Below, piece after piece: positions 44,731-52,919 of a stretch of DNA of 60,841 bases. How positions within the stretch are numbered: the stretch's first letter is position 1; each line of letters begins with the position of its first letter. The position numbers and the translations under genes are program-made. This stretch comes from an uncultured Clostridium sp. (lineage in GTDB: Bacteria > Bacillota > Clostridia > Lachnospirales > Lachnospiraceae). Below the pieces are notes generated by a model. That model made no database searches, was not told the origin of the DNA, and saw nothing but the letters and a program-made list of their open reading frames with translations. The stretch lies in the NCBI GenBank assembly GCA_946553025.1, contig CAMNRM010000029.1:1-60841 (forward strand), read 5' to 3'.

Positions 44731-45294
44731 CTATCCCTTGAGATAAAAAACCTGAAAAACCGTTTCCTGAATTTTAATGCTGTCCTTTGACTTTAACCGA
44801 ATCCCGCATCCGTCAACAATGGCTGTCTTTTTACCTCGCCGAACCGAAACCGCATGGCTTCCTAAGGAGCGCACGCAGTAGCTGTCCTTCTGGAAAAAGA
44901 TTTCACACCAGGCATTTGCGCCTTCCGGGCCGTTTAATATCCCCGCCGTACCGAACTGTTCCCCTAAGATAACGGTTTCGCCGGCACGGAAGATATAATT
45001 TTTTTCGGAAAGCTTATTTTTTTCGCTGATCTGCAGCAGCGGAAGCTTTTCTTTATTCTCCTGCTTTTCTCCGGTTGTATAATTCACCTTATAGGGCCGG
45101 TGAGGAACCGAATCGATATCGGCAGCCGGCTCTAACTGGTTGGCGAGGGCCCGTTTTAATACATCTTCCCTGACCTTTTTATTCGCCTGGAATTTTTCTT
45201 CCCGGATTTTTTTTCGCCGTCCCCGAAACCAGACAAACAGCACGATTCCAAGAACGATTCCTGTTCCCAGAAAAATTGTCATCATCTTTCCCAT
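44731..45294 (-). CDS. membrane protein with divergent FHA-like domain
   Basis: A 187-residue protein from ATG 45294 (AAAGGTG upstream; GTG 45303 is the alternative). One N-terminal transmembrane segment (MTIFLGTGIVLGIVLFVWF) is followed by a basic stop-transfer stretch (RGRRKK) and a cytosolic linker. The C-terminal 100 residues look like a divergent FHA fold (ENYIF/TVILGE start, SYCVRSLGSHAVSV end), lacking a clear phospho-Thr-binding Arg-Ser pair. Position between the kinase and the EssC-like gene suggests a scaffold role in the membrane complex. Confidence 0.65.
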   Translation of the reverse strand: MGKMMTIFLGTGIVLGIVLFVWFRGRRKKIREEKFQANKKVREDVLKRALANQLEPAADIDSVPHRPYKVNYTTGEKQENKEKLPLLQISEKNKLSEKNYIFRAGETVILGEQFGTAGILNGPEGANAWCEIFFQKDSYCVRSLGSHAVSVRRGKKTAIVDGCGIRLKSKDSIKIQETVFQVFYLKG

Positions 45295-45331
45295 ACTGTG
45301 CACCTTTCATTATCCCTTTGACGAATGCGTT

Positions 45332-45399
45332 GCTGCTTGCCCGTTCATATCAGCCCGGCTGCGTCGCTGCCTGCCCGTTCACAGAAGCCCGGCTGCTGT
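45332..45399. repeat. 34-bp tandem repeat, two copies plus partial
   Basis: GCTGCTTGCCCGTTCATATC begins the first unit (45332) and GCTGCCTGCCCGTTCACAGA the second (45366). Both continue with AGCCCGGCTGC. A partial third unit, CTGTTCACGGGGCTG, lies inside the 3' end of the kinase gene. Same 34-bp period as the array at 16636. The array abuts the kinase stop codon. Confidence 0.75.
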
Positions 45400-48323
45400 T
45401 ACTGTTCACGGGGCTGTGCCTGGTAAGCCTTTCCCAGATCTATCAACTCTTCTAAGGAATACAGCGGACACTGGCGCAGGTTTCCGGAGGTATAGTCAAA
45501 GATCAGCTTCCCGTCGGCATAATCGCAAAGCCCCGGCAAATACGCTAACGTCTGGAGGTTTTTATCCAGCAAAAGCCCGTAGCGTTCTCCCGCTGCACTA
45601 ATATATTCGGTAAGAATGTACTCTCCCGCCTGGGTAACATAAGTCAGGTAGGAGTCTTCCTCCAGCACCGCTATCTTTCGCCCGCTTTCCCGGTCATAGA
45701 CCTCCGGTGCCTTGTGAAGCAAAGAGCTAATCCGGTACTGATCGGTGATAAACTCCTCATCCAGACTTTTTTCCGGCGGCATTCCTATCACCTCCGACAT
45801 TAAGGAGCCGTCTTTGGCACTGTAGCAGCGGACGGTTCCGTCATACCAGATAACCTCCAGCCAGGAAGTCTTATCGCTTCTGCGAAACTGCTGATCGTAA
45901 ATCTGTTCCGCATCCGGAAGCTTTGCCTCGGCTAAAATATTTCCCGCCCGATCATAAAGGCGAAACTGCTGATAATCAAAAAGCATCACCGTCTGTCCGT
46001 CCTGACTGATACGCGCCTCGTCATGGCTGTAGCGTGCATCATAGGATAAGAGCAGGGCTTCCTCATGGTTTTCCAGCTTCATCATCCGCACAGAAGGCTC
46101 ATTCCGGTTTCCCAGGAGGGCATATTTTCCGGAAATACGAAGAAAATCACAGTTTTCTTTACAGGTTTCCGATGACATCCGGTTTGCCCCCCGGTCGTAA
46201 AAGGAAAAACCGGGGCCGTCCGTGCCAAGCAGAACATAGTCCTGTCCGACCGAAAAACCGGTAATCTTTGCATCCTCCGCATAGGCAAGTTCGGTTTCTT
46301 CCAGGGTCGCCGGGTCAAAGCTTACCAGTAAGTTTCCATTGGCCAGATAAATTCCTGCTTCCGCGGCGGTAAGAAGAAAAGGGTCGGGCGAACTGTGCCC
46401 GCCGATATAGTCTGCCGCTTCTGTATCGACAAGTCCAAACAGGGACTCTGCGCTCTCATTTGCGGCAAACGCAAAATACTTCCCGCAAAATCCTCCGGAA
46501 AAAAAGCGGTAATCCGAACGGTCAAAGATAATTAAATCATTGTCCGGTTTTGTCAAATCAAAAATCTGCAGCCCGCCCTCCGAAAAGCTGACGGCAAGCA
46601 TCGTTCCGTCACGGTTGAGCGAAAAAACCGAGGACTGCGGATTGGTGAAAATATCATTCGCCGGAACCGGCATCCTCTGCCCGTAAAACGAACACTCTTT
46701 TATCCGGCTGCCGTCCGCTATACGGTAGATTACGGCACGGTCTTCATCGCGGTTTACTGCCGCTGCCACCGTCCCGTCACCCGACAGTGCCAGAGCCGTG
46801 GCCTCTTCGCCGATCCAACGTACTTTTCCTTCATTTAAATCATAGGCGGTCACACCCTGATCGCCTGCGTAAATCACGGTATGTTCATCCGCAAAGACAA
46901 GTTCTGCCAGCGCCGAATGCAAAAGGGGCAGACGGGCAATCTCCTGCTGGCTTTCCACGGAAAATACAATGGCTTCCTCCGAACAAAGCACGGCAAAAAA
47001 ACGGCCTTCCGGGGATGTTTCCATCCCAAAGGGAGCCGAAGGAATATTTAGGCTATCTAAAGACTTAAAGCCGTCCGACAAATCATAAACCCCAAGGGCA
47101 TCCGTCAGCGCCTTCTGTGCCTGCGGTGCAGAGGGCGCTTTAAAAATATTTTTTTTATCCGGGATGGCCTGCAGGGCTAACTTCACGGCCTCGGATACAT
47201 TCCCCTCCGCAAGATAATTCGAGGAATATTCGGCCAGAGCCAGGGCTTCTTTTGCACTTTCCATCTGTTTTAACCCGGTAAACGTACAGGCTCCCCCGGC
47301 GAGGAACAAAAGGGAAAGCACCACCGAACTCAGGGCTATACGCCGTTTATGGCGAATATTTCTCCGATCCCCCGCATACAGATTTCTAAATGCCCGCAGC
47401 ATCTCGGCGGCAGACTGGTAGCGCATATCCGGATCGGGCTGCATGGCTTTTTGAATAATTTTAGAAACCTCCGGGCGGCAGACATCGCTCCCCAAAGGGA
47501 TAACCTCCTCTGCATCATCCGCCGGATGCCTTCCGGAAATCAAATGGTATAATGTAGCGCCCAGGCTGTAGATATCCGAGCGCACATCCAGCGTAACCAG
47601 GTGCTGCCCGCTGCTTCCCGTTGACAAGGGCGATATGGGCGGGCCGCCGGAAGGATTCACAAGCCTGGTTACCCGTTTTCCTGATGTATGGCTTTCTGCC
47701 TGGTTTTTAATAGAGTTTTCAATAGGTTTTTCAATCGATTTCTCCAGTCTTCTTCGTTTTCGGTTTCTGTCGCTGCAGTACTCGATCCCGTAATGCTCCG
47801 GAGAAGCATAGCCCTGGCTGAATCCCACCTTCACCGCTCCGTCTTCCCCTAAGGCAAGGGCGATATTATAGTCAATCAGGCAGATATTCCCGTTCGGACG
47901 CAGCATAATATTCGCCGGCTTGATATCCCCGTGCAGGATGCCGTAAGGCGGCTGGCTGTGCAGGTAGTGCAGCGCCTCTAAAAGCTGGCAGGCCCAAGCA
48001 ATCACCTGCGGCTGCGGGGCAATCTCCCCTCTCTCTAAGAATTTATCCAGGCTCTCGCCCTCGATAAAATCCATCACCGTGTACACTGCGTTATTTTCCT
48101 GCACAAAATCATAGACCTGAGGAATATAGGTATGACTCAGATCCTTTAACATATCCACTTCCCGGCGCAGCAAATCCGCCCGGGTATTTAAGGTACGCTT
48201 GTCTTCCTTAATAACAATCTTCTTTTTCAGCCGCAAATGCTGCCCCAGATAGACGATTCCTCCGCCTCCGGACCCCACCTGGTTCTGTATCTCATAGATA
48301 CCCGCAATGACCTGTGACATCAT
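45399..48323 (-). CDS. Ser/Thr protein kinase with C-terminal beta-propeller (paralogue 1)
   Basis: A 974-residue receptor-type kinase. Kinase domain 1-320: P-loop GSGGGGIVYLG, Lys39 in VIKEDK, HGDIKPANIMLRPNG (HGD instead of HRD), LIDYN in place of DFG, YASPEHYG and DVRSDIYSLGATLYHL. A charged insert of about 60 residues lies near 180-240. A transmembrane segment at about 328-350 is followed by about 600 residues of WD40/PQQ-like strands outside the cell (TSWLEVIWYDGTVRCYSA). It probably senses a wall or surface signal and phosphorylates FHA partners in the operon. Either of two adjacent ATGs (48323, 48320) may start it. Confidence 0.9.
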   Translation of the reverse strand: MMSQVIAGIYEIQNQVGSGGGGIVYLGQHLRLKKKIVIKEDKRTLNTRADLLRREVDMLKDLSHTYIPQVYDFVQENNAVYTVMDFIEGESLDKFLERGEIAPQPQVIAWACQLLEALHYLHSQPPYGILHGDIKPANIMLRPNGNICLIDYNIALALGEDGAVKVGFSQGYASPEHYGIEYCSDRNRKRRRLEKSIEKPIENSIKNQAESHTSGKRVTRLVNPSGGPPISPLSTGSSGQHLVTLDVRSDIYSLGATLYHLISGRHPADDAEEVIPLGSDVCRPEVSKIIQKAMQPDPDMRYQSAAEMLRAFRNLYAGDRRNIRHKRRIALSSVVLSLLFLAGGACTFTGLKQMESAKEALALAEYSSNYLAEGNVSEAVKLALQAIPDKKNIFKAPSAPQAQKALTDALGVYDLSDGFKSLDSLNIPSAPFGMETSPEGRFFAVLCSEEAIVFSVESQQEIARLPLLHSALAELVFADEHTVIYAGDQGVTAYDLNEGKVRWIGEEATALALSGDGTVAAAVNRDEDRAVIYRIADGSRIKECSFYGQRMPVPANDIFTNPQSSVFSLNRDGTMLAVSFSEGGLQIFDLTKPDNDLIIFDRSDYRFFSGGFCGKYFAFAANESAESLFGLVDTEAADYIGGHSSPDPFLLTAAEAGIYLANGNLLVSFDPATLEETELAYAEDAKITGFSVGQDYVLLGTDGPGFSFYDRGANRMSSETCKENCDFLRISGKYALLGNRNEPSVRMMKLENHEEALLLSYDARYSHDEARISQDGQTVMLFDYQQFRLYDRAGNILAEAKLPDAEQIYDQQFRRSDKTSWLEVIWYDGTVRCYSAKDGSLMSEVIGMPPEKSLDEEFITDQYRISSLLHKAPEVYDRESGRKIAVLEEDSYLTYVTQAGEYILTEYISAAGERYGLLLDKNLQTLAYLPGLCDYADGKLIFDYTSGNLRQCPLYSLEELIDLGKAYQAQPREQ

Positions 48324-48379
48324 CTCATCCCCCGTATATCTGCCTTAGCGCATGGTCAAAAACCTCGTCCGTACACGCG

Positions 48380-48535
48380 CTAACGCTGTAGTTTCCCATA
48401 ATCCTCTTCAAGCTTTCTCTTCAGTATCCTCCCGGTAATCAGGAATAAAACCAGGCAGAACACGCCGCTTAACGCCGACAGCGCCATAATTCCTATGCCG
48501 CCCCAGAATAACCACTCACTTCCCGAAAAAACCAC
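48380..48535 (-). CDS. small single-pass membrane protein
   Basis: A 51-residue protein with a GTG start at 48535, seven bases after AAGGGGG. It has a hydrophobic stretch with Gly (WLFWGGIGIMALSALSGVF, CLVLFLITG) and a basic/acidic tail RILKRKLEEDYGKLQ. It is the first gene of the secretion operon. The tail nearly matches that of the 49-residue protein at 59663-59812 (HLKRKLEEEYGKL), and both lie directly upstream of a kinase gene, which supports both as real. Possibly a kinase partner in the membrane. Confidence 0.75.
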   Translation of the reverse strand: MVFSGSEWLFWGGIGIMALSALSGVFCLVLFLITGRILKRKLEEDYGKLQR

Positions 48536-48630
48536 GTTTTTTCCCCCTTATTACCTTTTTCTACTTAAGATTTTTAATATTCAGCAAATCTCCACCTGCC
48601 CAGGAATAACCATCCTGTTTTCTATACAAA

Positions 48631-48675
48631 ATAATATCATTCATTTTGTTGTTTGTCAAATTCATTTTGTTGTTT
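48631..48675 (-). promoter_or_regulatory. promoter of the secretion locus with direct-repeat operators
   Basis: Minus strand TTGACA (48654-48659), 17-bp spacer, TATTAT (48631-48636). A 16-bp direct repeat, ATTCATTTTGTTGTTT on the plus strand, occurs at 48639-48654 (in the spacer) and 48660-48675 (just upstream of the -35 box), with a 21-bp period, two helical turns. The site lies between the secretion operon and the divergent XRE regulator gene, so repression by that regulator is likely. Confidence 0.75.
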
Positions 48676-48725
48676 TTCTGATGCTGCATCTTTTCGTTCT
48701 GTATCATAAAATCGGAGGTGATATC

Positions 48726-49106
48726 TTGAATTTTGGAGATGTGCTAAGAGAATTATTAGAAAACAGTAATTTAAGTCAAAAAAAAATGGCAGAAGATTTA
48801 AACATCTCTGCCAGCGCCGTAGGAAACTATGTGCGCAATAACCGTGAACCGGATTTTGAAACGTTGAAAAAAATTGCCGGGTATTTTCATGTTTCCATTG
48901 ATTTTTTACTGTCCTATTCCATGGACAACAAACACACGGACTACCGTGACCAGAAACTTCTACAAATTTTCCACGCCCTCACGGAAGAGCAAAAAGAACT
49001 GTACATCGAACAGGGAAATTTATTTATCAAAAGCAACCAAAAGAAAAAACAAAAATTATCTTCCTCAGGAGGAGAGAATAGGGGGGATTCTTTTCAGGCT
49101 TCGTAA
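48726..49106 (+). CDS. XRE-family regulator divergent from the secretion locus
   Basis: A 126-residue repressor-like protein. The start is TTG 48726 shortly after GGAGGTGATATC; upstream in-frame codons encode non-conserved hydrophobic sequence. The HTH lies in residues 1-65 (LRELLENSNLSQKKMAEDLN, ISASAVGNYVRNNREPDFE), followed by GYFHVSIDFLLSYS, typical of phage/ICE-type XRE regulators, and a helical C-terminal part with TEEQKELYIEQG. Divergence from the T7SS operon and the direct repeats at 48639-48675 suggest it represses that operon and possibly itself. Confidence 0.85.
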   Translation: MNFGDVLRELLENSNLSQKKMAEDLNISASAVGNYVRNNREPDFETLKKIAGYFHVSIDFLLSYSMDNKHTDYRDQKLLQIFHALTEEQKELYIEQGNLFIKSNQKKKQKLSSSGGENRGDSFQAS

Positions 49107-49151
49107 ATCGTAACCTTCTGCTTGTTGTCAGAGAACACCGTAATCACAACA

Positions 49152-49475
49152 TCAGGATTCACATTTCTGAAGTGCAAGCCTCGCAATGTCATCCGTTCCA
49201 ATTAGGGCACGATTTTCTGAAATGTAATCTTTCATTCCTTTAAAGATACGAATCAAGGCTTTGCTCTGGGCAATCGCTAAATCGCCTTTCAGAACGGTCA
49301 TAAGCATATAAATACCAGTTTCTGTAAAAGCATATGGAAGTTTTCGCGTACCGCTCCAACTTGATGTCGAATTTTTCGACATCAAGTTTTCAAACTCTGG
49401 TTTTGTCAGCTGAAAACGAAAATCTTCATCAAATCTTTCACTGTTATTTTTTACCTTTTTAATTCCCCTTTTCAA
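49152..49475 (-). pseudogene. truncated ORF6N-domain protein
   Basis: A 107-codon frame whose protein matches the middle of ORF6N (KilA-N-like, phage/mobile-element) proteins: ERFDEDFRFQLTKPEFENLM, LPYAFTETGIYMLMTVLKGD and ALIRIFKGMKDYI. The usual N-terminal 40-50 residues (DNA-binding start of ORF6N) are missing and the reading frame upstream is replaced by a repeat element. The frame itself contains ATG at its start but no good ribosome-binding site. Probably a remnant of a prophage or mobile element. Confidence 0.7.
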
Positions 49476-49479
49476 AAAT

Positions 49480-49613
49480 GGTTACTGTTCACATGTTCAC
49501 AGCAACGGGCAAAAATCCATGAAAATCGCCTTCGTCGATGGGATTTTTGCTCACTAGCCCGGTTTAACCTACGGTCAGCGCAGCAAGTGCGCAGACCTAC
49601 GTAAACAGTAACC
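49480..49613. repeat. 134-bp hairpin-rich element bounded by GGTTACTGTTYAC
   Basis: GGTTACTGTTCAC (49480-49492) and GTAAACAGTAACC (49601-49613) are inverted copies with one difference. Inside are a GTTACTG...CAGCAAC palindrome (49481-49506), a long stem GCAAAAATCCAT/ATGGGATTTTTGC and a stem GGTCAGCGCA/TGCGCAGACC. It lies between the CAP-domain gene (stop 49639) and the ORF6N remnant, in a region without any intact gene (49107-49638). Confidence 0.65.
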
Positions 49614-49638
49614 TTATCGATTCTTATCATCAAAAACT

Positions 49639-52600
49639 TTACGGAATCCATGCTCCATCTGCGCCAACAACATAGTTATCCGGTGTAATGGTATTCGCCA
49701 GCATTCCTCCATCAATGCCCAGATAATACCACTTTCCTGCATCCTGAATCCAGCCAACGGCCATAGAACCATCAACGTTTAGATAGTACCAGGTATCTGC
49801 CTGCTTTATCCATCCGGTAGCCACAGCTCCGTTTCCCGGTATTAGGTAATACCACTTTCCAGCCTCTGCAAACCAGCCTTCTGTCATATATCCATTTTCA
49901 CCAAAATGATAAATTGCCCCATTAATCTGCGCCCACTGGTTTTGAGGATAAGCTTTGTCTAACGGCTGAAACCACCAGCCAACAGCATCTTTTATCCAAA
50001 AACCAACAAGTACAGGTGCAGAACTTATACCTGTTGCTCCCGGGCCGCCTGCCAAACTTCTTCCTCCTGAACTGCCACGGCTTCCGCCGCCACCTCCGCC
50101 TCCGGAACTGCCGCTGTTTCCCGTATTACTATTATTCGTTCCACTGTTTCCGGAATCTTTGATGGTCACGGTAAATGTTGTCGTTTTATCTTTATAATGT
50201 ACGGTAATTATCTGTTCACCGACAGTATCTTCATCATATCCTGTACACATCTTAGAAAGCAACGGCATATAAACATTGCCGTGTTCTTTACAATTTAATA
50301 CGACAATTTCTCCAAAATCTTCAACTTTCGTTCCCTTTTTAAACGTTCTGTTTCCATTTGCCGGAGCCATAGCCATTAAATCCATTTTGTCAAAACACCC
50401 GATAAACATCTGAACCCATTTATCTTTTGTTTCACCGGCAGCAAAATGCTGAAAATCTCCCATTATATTCCGATAATGCCCCGGACTGTTCATCCATCCG
50501 TTCATCACAGCCTCTGGCGAACCATAGCCATAGGCAACATTTTCACCTGCAATAGGATAGTCCAGATTTACTTCCTTGAACACAGAAAAGCATTCGCTTC
50601 CATTCGGACGATCATGAGAATAAAGCTGTACCAGTTCTTTTTTGCGGATATCTGTTGCCTTTTGCATCTGCGGAAACATACTGAGCGGATCGTGACCTTC
50701 TTTCATCCGATTCTGATTGGTTATGGTAAATACCTTCCATTCTGTTTCCGTACACATGTTTTTCGGACGTTCCACGCAGAAATAGGTACACACAAAAATT
50801 GCCCCTTCCGGAAATGCAATCGTAATCTCCGCCCTTCCTTCATCAATAACCGTTACTTTTCTGTTCTCTGCATTTACTGTAGCCACCTGTTCATTACTGC
50901 TGCTGCATGTTATAACCGGAGGTTCGTCAAATCCTGTAATCTCTAAAGGTAAATCATACGTCTTCCCTTTTCTTGCCTGCACTACATCCGATAATAATTT
51001 CACAGAACGGTCAGACACGGTCACATCGATGATTGTACCTGACGTTTCATACGTATTGTTATTCTGCCTTAATGCGGTTACTTTATACTGATATGTATGC
51101 CCGGAAAGCGCTGTTTTGTCTATAAATCCGCAATCCTTTTTCTCTTCCAGTTTTTCCCAGTTTTTATTGTTCTCCCGACGATAAATCACATAAGCTTTTT
51201 GTGCGGATTGATCCGACCAGACAAGTTTTACATATTCATTAAAGTTTACAGCAATGTTTAAATCTTCAACTTCCTGGACAGGATACACATAAAGATTATG
51301 CACCACTTCATTTCCATCTTCTAAACGTATGCTTATCTGCGTTATTCCATCTTTTAATGCAGTTACCTTTCCGTCCTTATCAATACGGGCAATTTCAGGA
51401 TTACTGCTCGACCATTGCACTTTTAAATCCGCATCTTTATCATAACCAATGTACTCTACTTCTACCGGATAAGTTTCATTGACATAAGCATAACACCAGC
51501 CTGGATTTTTAAATTTTATCTCTTTCTTATTTACATTGACAACAATTTCTTTTGTATCTGCCACAATTCGGTTCTGACCCTCTTCATCTGCGGCCATTGC
51601 AGATATACGATAGCGATACTTGGCTCCAGGTTTCAAATCGCGGTCAATAAACTGATTTCTTAAACCTCCATCTTCTCCCTCAAAAATAGAATAGTAACCT
51701 TCTCCCTCCCCTGCACGTTCTATGCGATAATAAGGTGTATTTTCCATCGTCCAGGAAAGTTCCGTTACACCCGGAAAATCTCTTTCTACCTTCACGTCAC
51801 CAAGACGAATATCGGTATACACTTCAATCTCACGAGTTTCCGTTAAATCTTTATGTGTAAAGGTAATCGCCGTTGTTCCTATCTTCAGTCCTCTTATTTT
51901 TTCGCCGTCAATATCCTTAAATACAGAAACCACCTGTGCATCACCAATAGTATAATACAGCCATGCACCGTAACGATAATAGCCCAGATAACGTTTATCC
52001 ACGGGCACTTCTATCGTTTTTCCAAGCGGAATACGGATCGGATTTTCATTCGTCGTAAACTTTATCTGGCGCTTTACCACTTCCACAGTCAGATTTGTTA
52101 TTCGTTTCTCTCCGTTTTCTAAGGTCAATGTTGCCTCTATTTCTGCTTTTCTCTCTTTATTTAAGTACAGATACACGTATTTAATTCCACTGTTCAATAC
52201 GTCCACAATATCTGTATTACTGCTGGTACAGGAAAACTCACCCTCCAGTTCGGATTCAGCCAACAGATCACGACAATACATTTTATCTCCCACACAGCCA
52301 ATAATACGCTCTTCATTAAAAGCAAAATTTATATCTTCCGCAGCTTCTTTCGCAGCCGGGAAAATGATTTCTTCGCTATAAGAAAGTTCTTCTTCCTGAT
52401 TTTCTTTTTCCTGATTTTCTTCCTGGTCAGACGGCTTATTATCCTGTTCTGCATCAGAATTGGTTGCCTTTTTCTGTTCTTTAAGTTTCTCCGTTTTCGT
52501 TTTCTCTGTATTCTCTGTTTTTGATACATCCTCTTTTATTTCAGCTTCTGCATTAGTATCTGTTGCCGTCTTATCTTTCTTAATGGCAGGCTTCCTATTT

Positions 52601-52743
52601 TCTGTTCTGCGTTCACTTTCTATGCTAAAAAAGCTATTTATCTGTCCTGTCTTTGCCAGTGACGACGCCAAAACAAAACTGGCATCCTGAATAACTAAGA
52701 TACACAGAAGAATCACTAACAATCCTTTTTTTAAGTTCCTCAT
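49639..52743 (-). CDS. secreted CAP-domain protein with wall-binding repeats
   Basis: A 1034-residue exported protein. Signal peptide 1-27. A Lys/Glu/Asn-rich linker at 45-130. Bacterial Ig-like (BIG2 type, VQWSSSNPEIARIDKDGKVT) and fibronectin-III-like parts in the middle (YIYRIERAGEG-type strands). A CAP/SCP domain near 665-800 with SHDRPNGS, GENVAYGYGSPEAVMNGWMN and SPGHYRNIM (two His and Glu of the CAP cavity). Then a Ser/Gly linker (NSGSSGGGGGGGS) and about 130 residues of aromatic wall-binding repeats (GKWYYLIPGNGAVATGWIKQ). CAP proteins are widespread extracellular proteins without one common activity. AGGGAAAAGGGGA precedes ATG 52743. Confidence 0.85.
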   Translation of the reverse strand: MRNLKKGLLVILLCILVIQDASFVLASSLAKTGQINSFFSIESERRTENRKPAIKKDKTATDTNAEAEIKEDVSKTENTEKTKTEKLKEQKKATNSDAEQDNKPSDQEENQEKENQEEELSYSEEIIFPAAKEAAEDINFAFNEERIIGCVGDKMYCRDLLAESELEGEFSCTSSNTDIVDVLNSGIKYVYLYLNKERKAEIEATLTLENGEKRITNLTVEVVKRQIKFTTNENPIRIPLGKTIEVPVDKRYLGYYRYGAWLYYTIGDAQVVSVFKDIDGEKIRGLKIGTTAITFTHKDLTETREIEVYTDIRLGDVKVERDFPGVTELSWTMENTPYYRIERAGEGEGYYSIFEGEDGGLRNQFIDRDLKPGAKYRYRISAMAADEEGQNRIVADTKEIVVNVNKKEIKFKNPGWCYAYVNETYPVEVEYIGYDKDADLKVQWSSSNPEIARIDKDGKVTALKDGITQISIRLEDGNEVVHNLYVYPVQEVEDLNIAVNFNEYVKLVWSDQSAQKAYVIYRRENNKNWEKLEEKKDCGFIDKTALSGHTYQYKVTALRQNNNTYETSGTIIDVTVSDRSVKLLSDVVQARKGKTYDLPLEITGFDEPPVITCSSSNEQVATVNAENRKVTVIDEGRAEITIAFPEGAIFVCTYFCVERPKNMCTETEWKVFTITNQNRMKEGHDPLSMFPQMQKATDIRKKELVQLYSHDRPNGSECFSVFKEVNLDYPIAGENVAYGYGSPEAVMNGWMNSPGHYRNIMGDFQHFAAGETKDKWVQMFIGCFDKMDLMAMAPANGNRTFKKGTKVEDFGEIVVLNCKEHGNVYMPLLSKMCTGYDEDTVGEQIITVHYKDKTTTFTVTIKDSGNSGTNNSNTGNSGSSGGGGGGGSRGSSGGRSLAGGPGATGISSAPVLVGFWIKDAVGWWFQPLDKAYPQNQWAQINGAIYHFGENGYMTEGWFAEAGKWYYLIPGNGAVATGWIKQADTWYYLNVDGSMAVGWIQDAGKWYYLGIDGGMLANTITPDNYVVGADGAWIP

Positions 52744-52799
52744 TCCCCTTTTCCCTCACTTTTAAAAGAAATTAACTGTATAATAAGATTAAAAAAATA

Positions 52800-52868
52800 A
52801 CCTTACCGGACAAAATCTGTTCTCATCATTTCATTCTGCTATGGATAAACAGCTTCATCCGGCAAGGT
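52800..52868. terminator. long hairpin downstream of adhesin 2
   Basis: Arms ACCTTACCGGA (52800-52810) and TCCGGCAAGGT (52858-52868) pair with one mismatch; an inner CTGTT/AAACAG stem extends it. It follows the stop of adhesin 2 (52920) by about 50 bp and has the same loop motif ATTTCATTCT as the hairpin behind adhesin 1. It probably terminates or protects that transcript and precedes the promoter of the CAP-domain gene. Confidence 0.65.
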
Positions 52869-52919
52869 ACATAAATAAATTCACTTATTGATTTATTTTT
52901 TCATTCATCTCTTAAACCA

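Noticed and set aside
45304-45398. Possible small RNA in the repeat-bearing gap behind the kinase gene
   Set aside because: No promoter or terminator could be seen; the sequence is explained by the 34-bp repeat.
48495-48725. 77-residue N-terminal extension of the XRE regulator
   Set aside because: It would cross the operator repeats and a promoter; the TTG at 48726 with GGAGGTG fits the family start.
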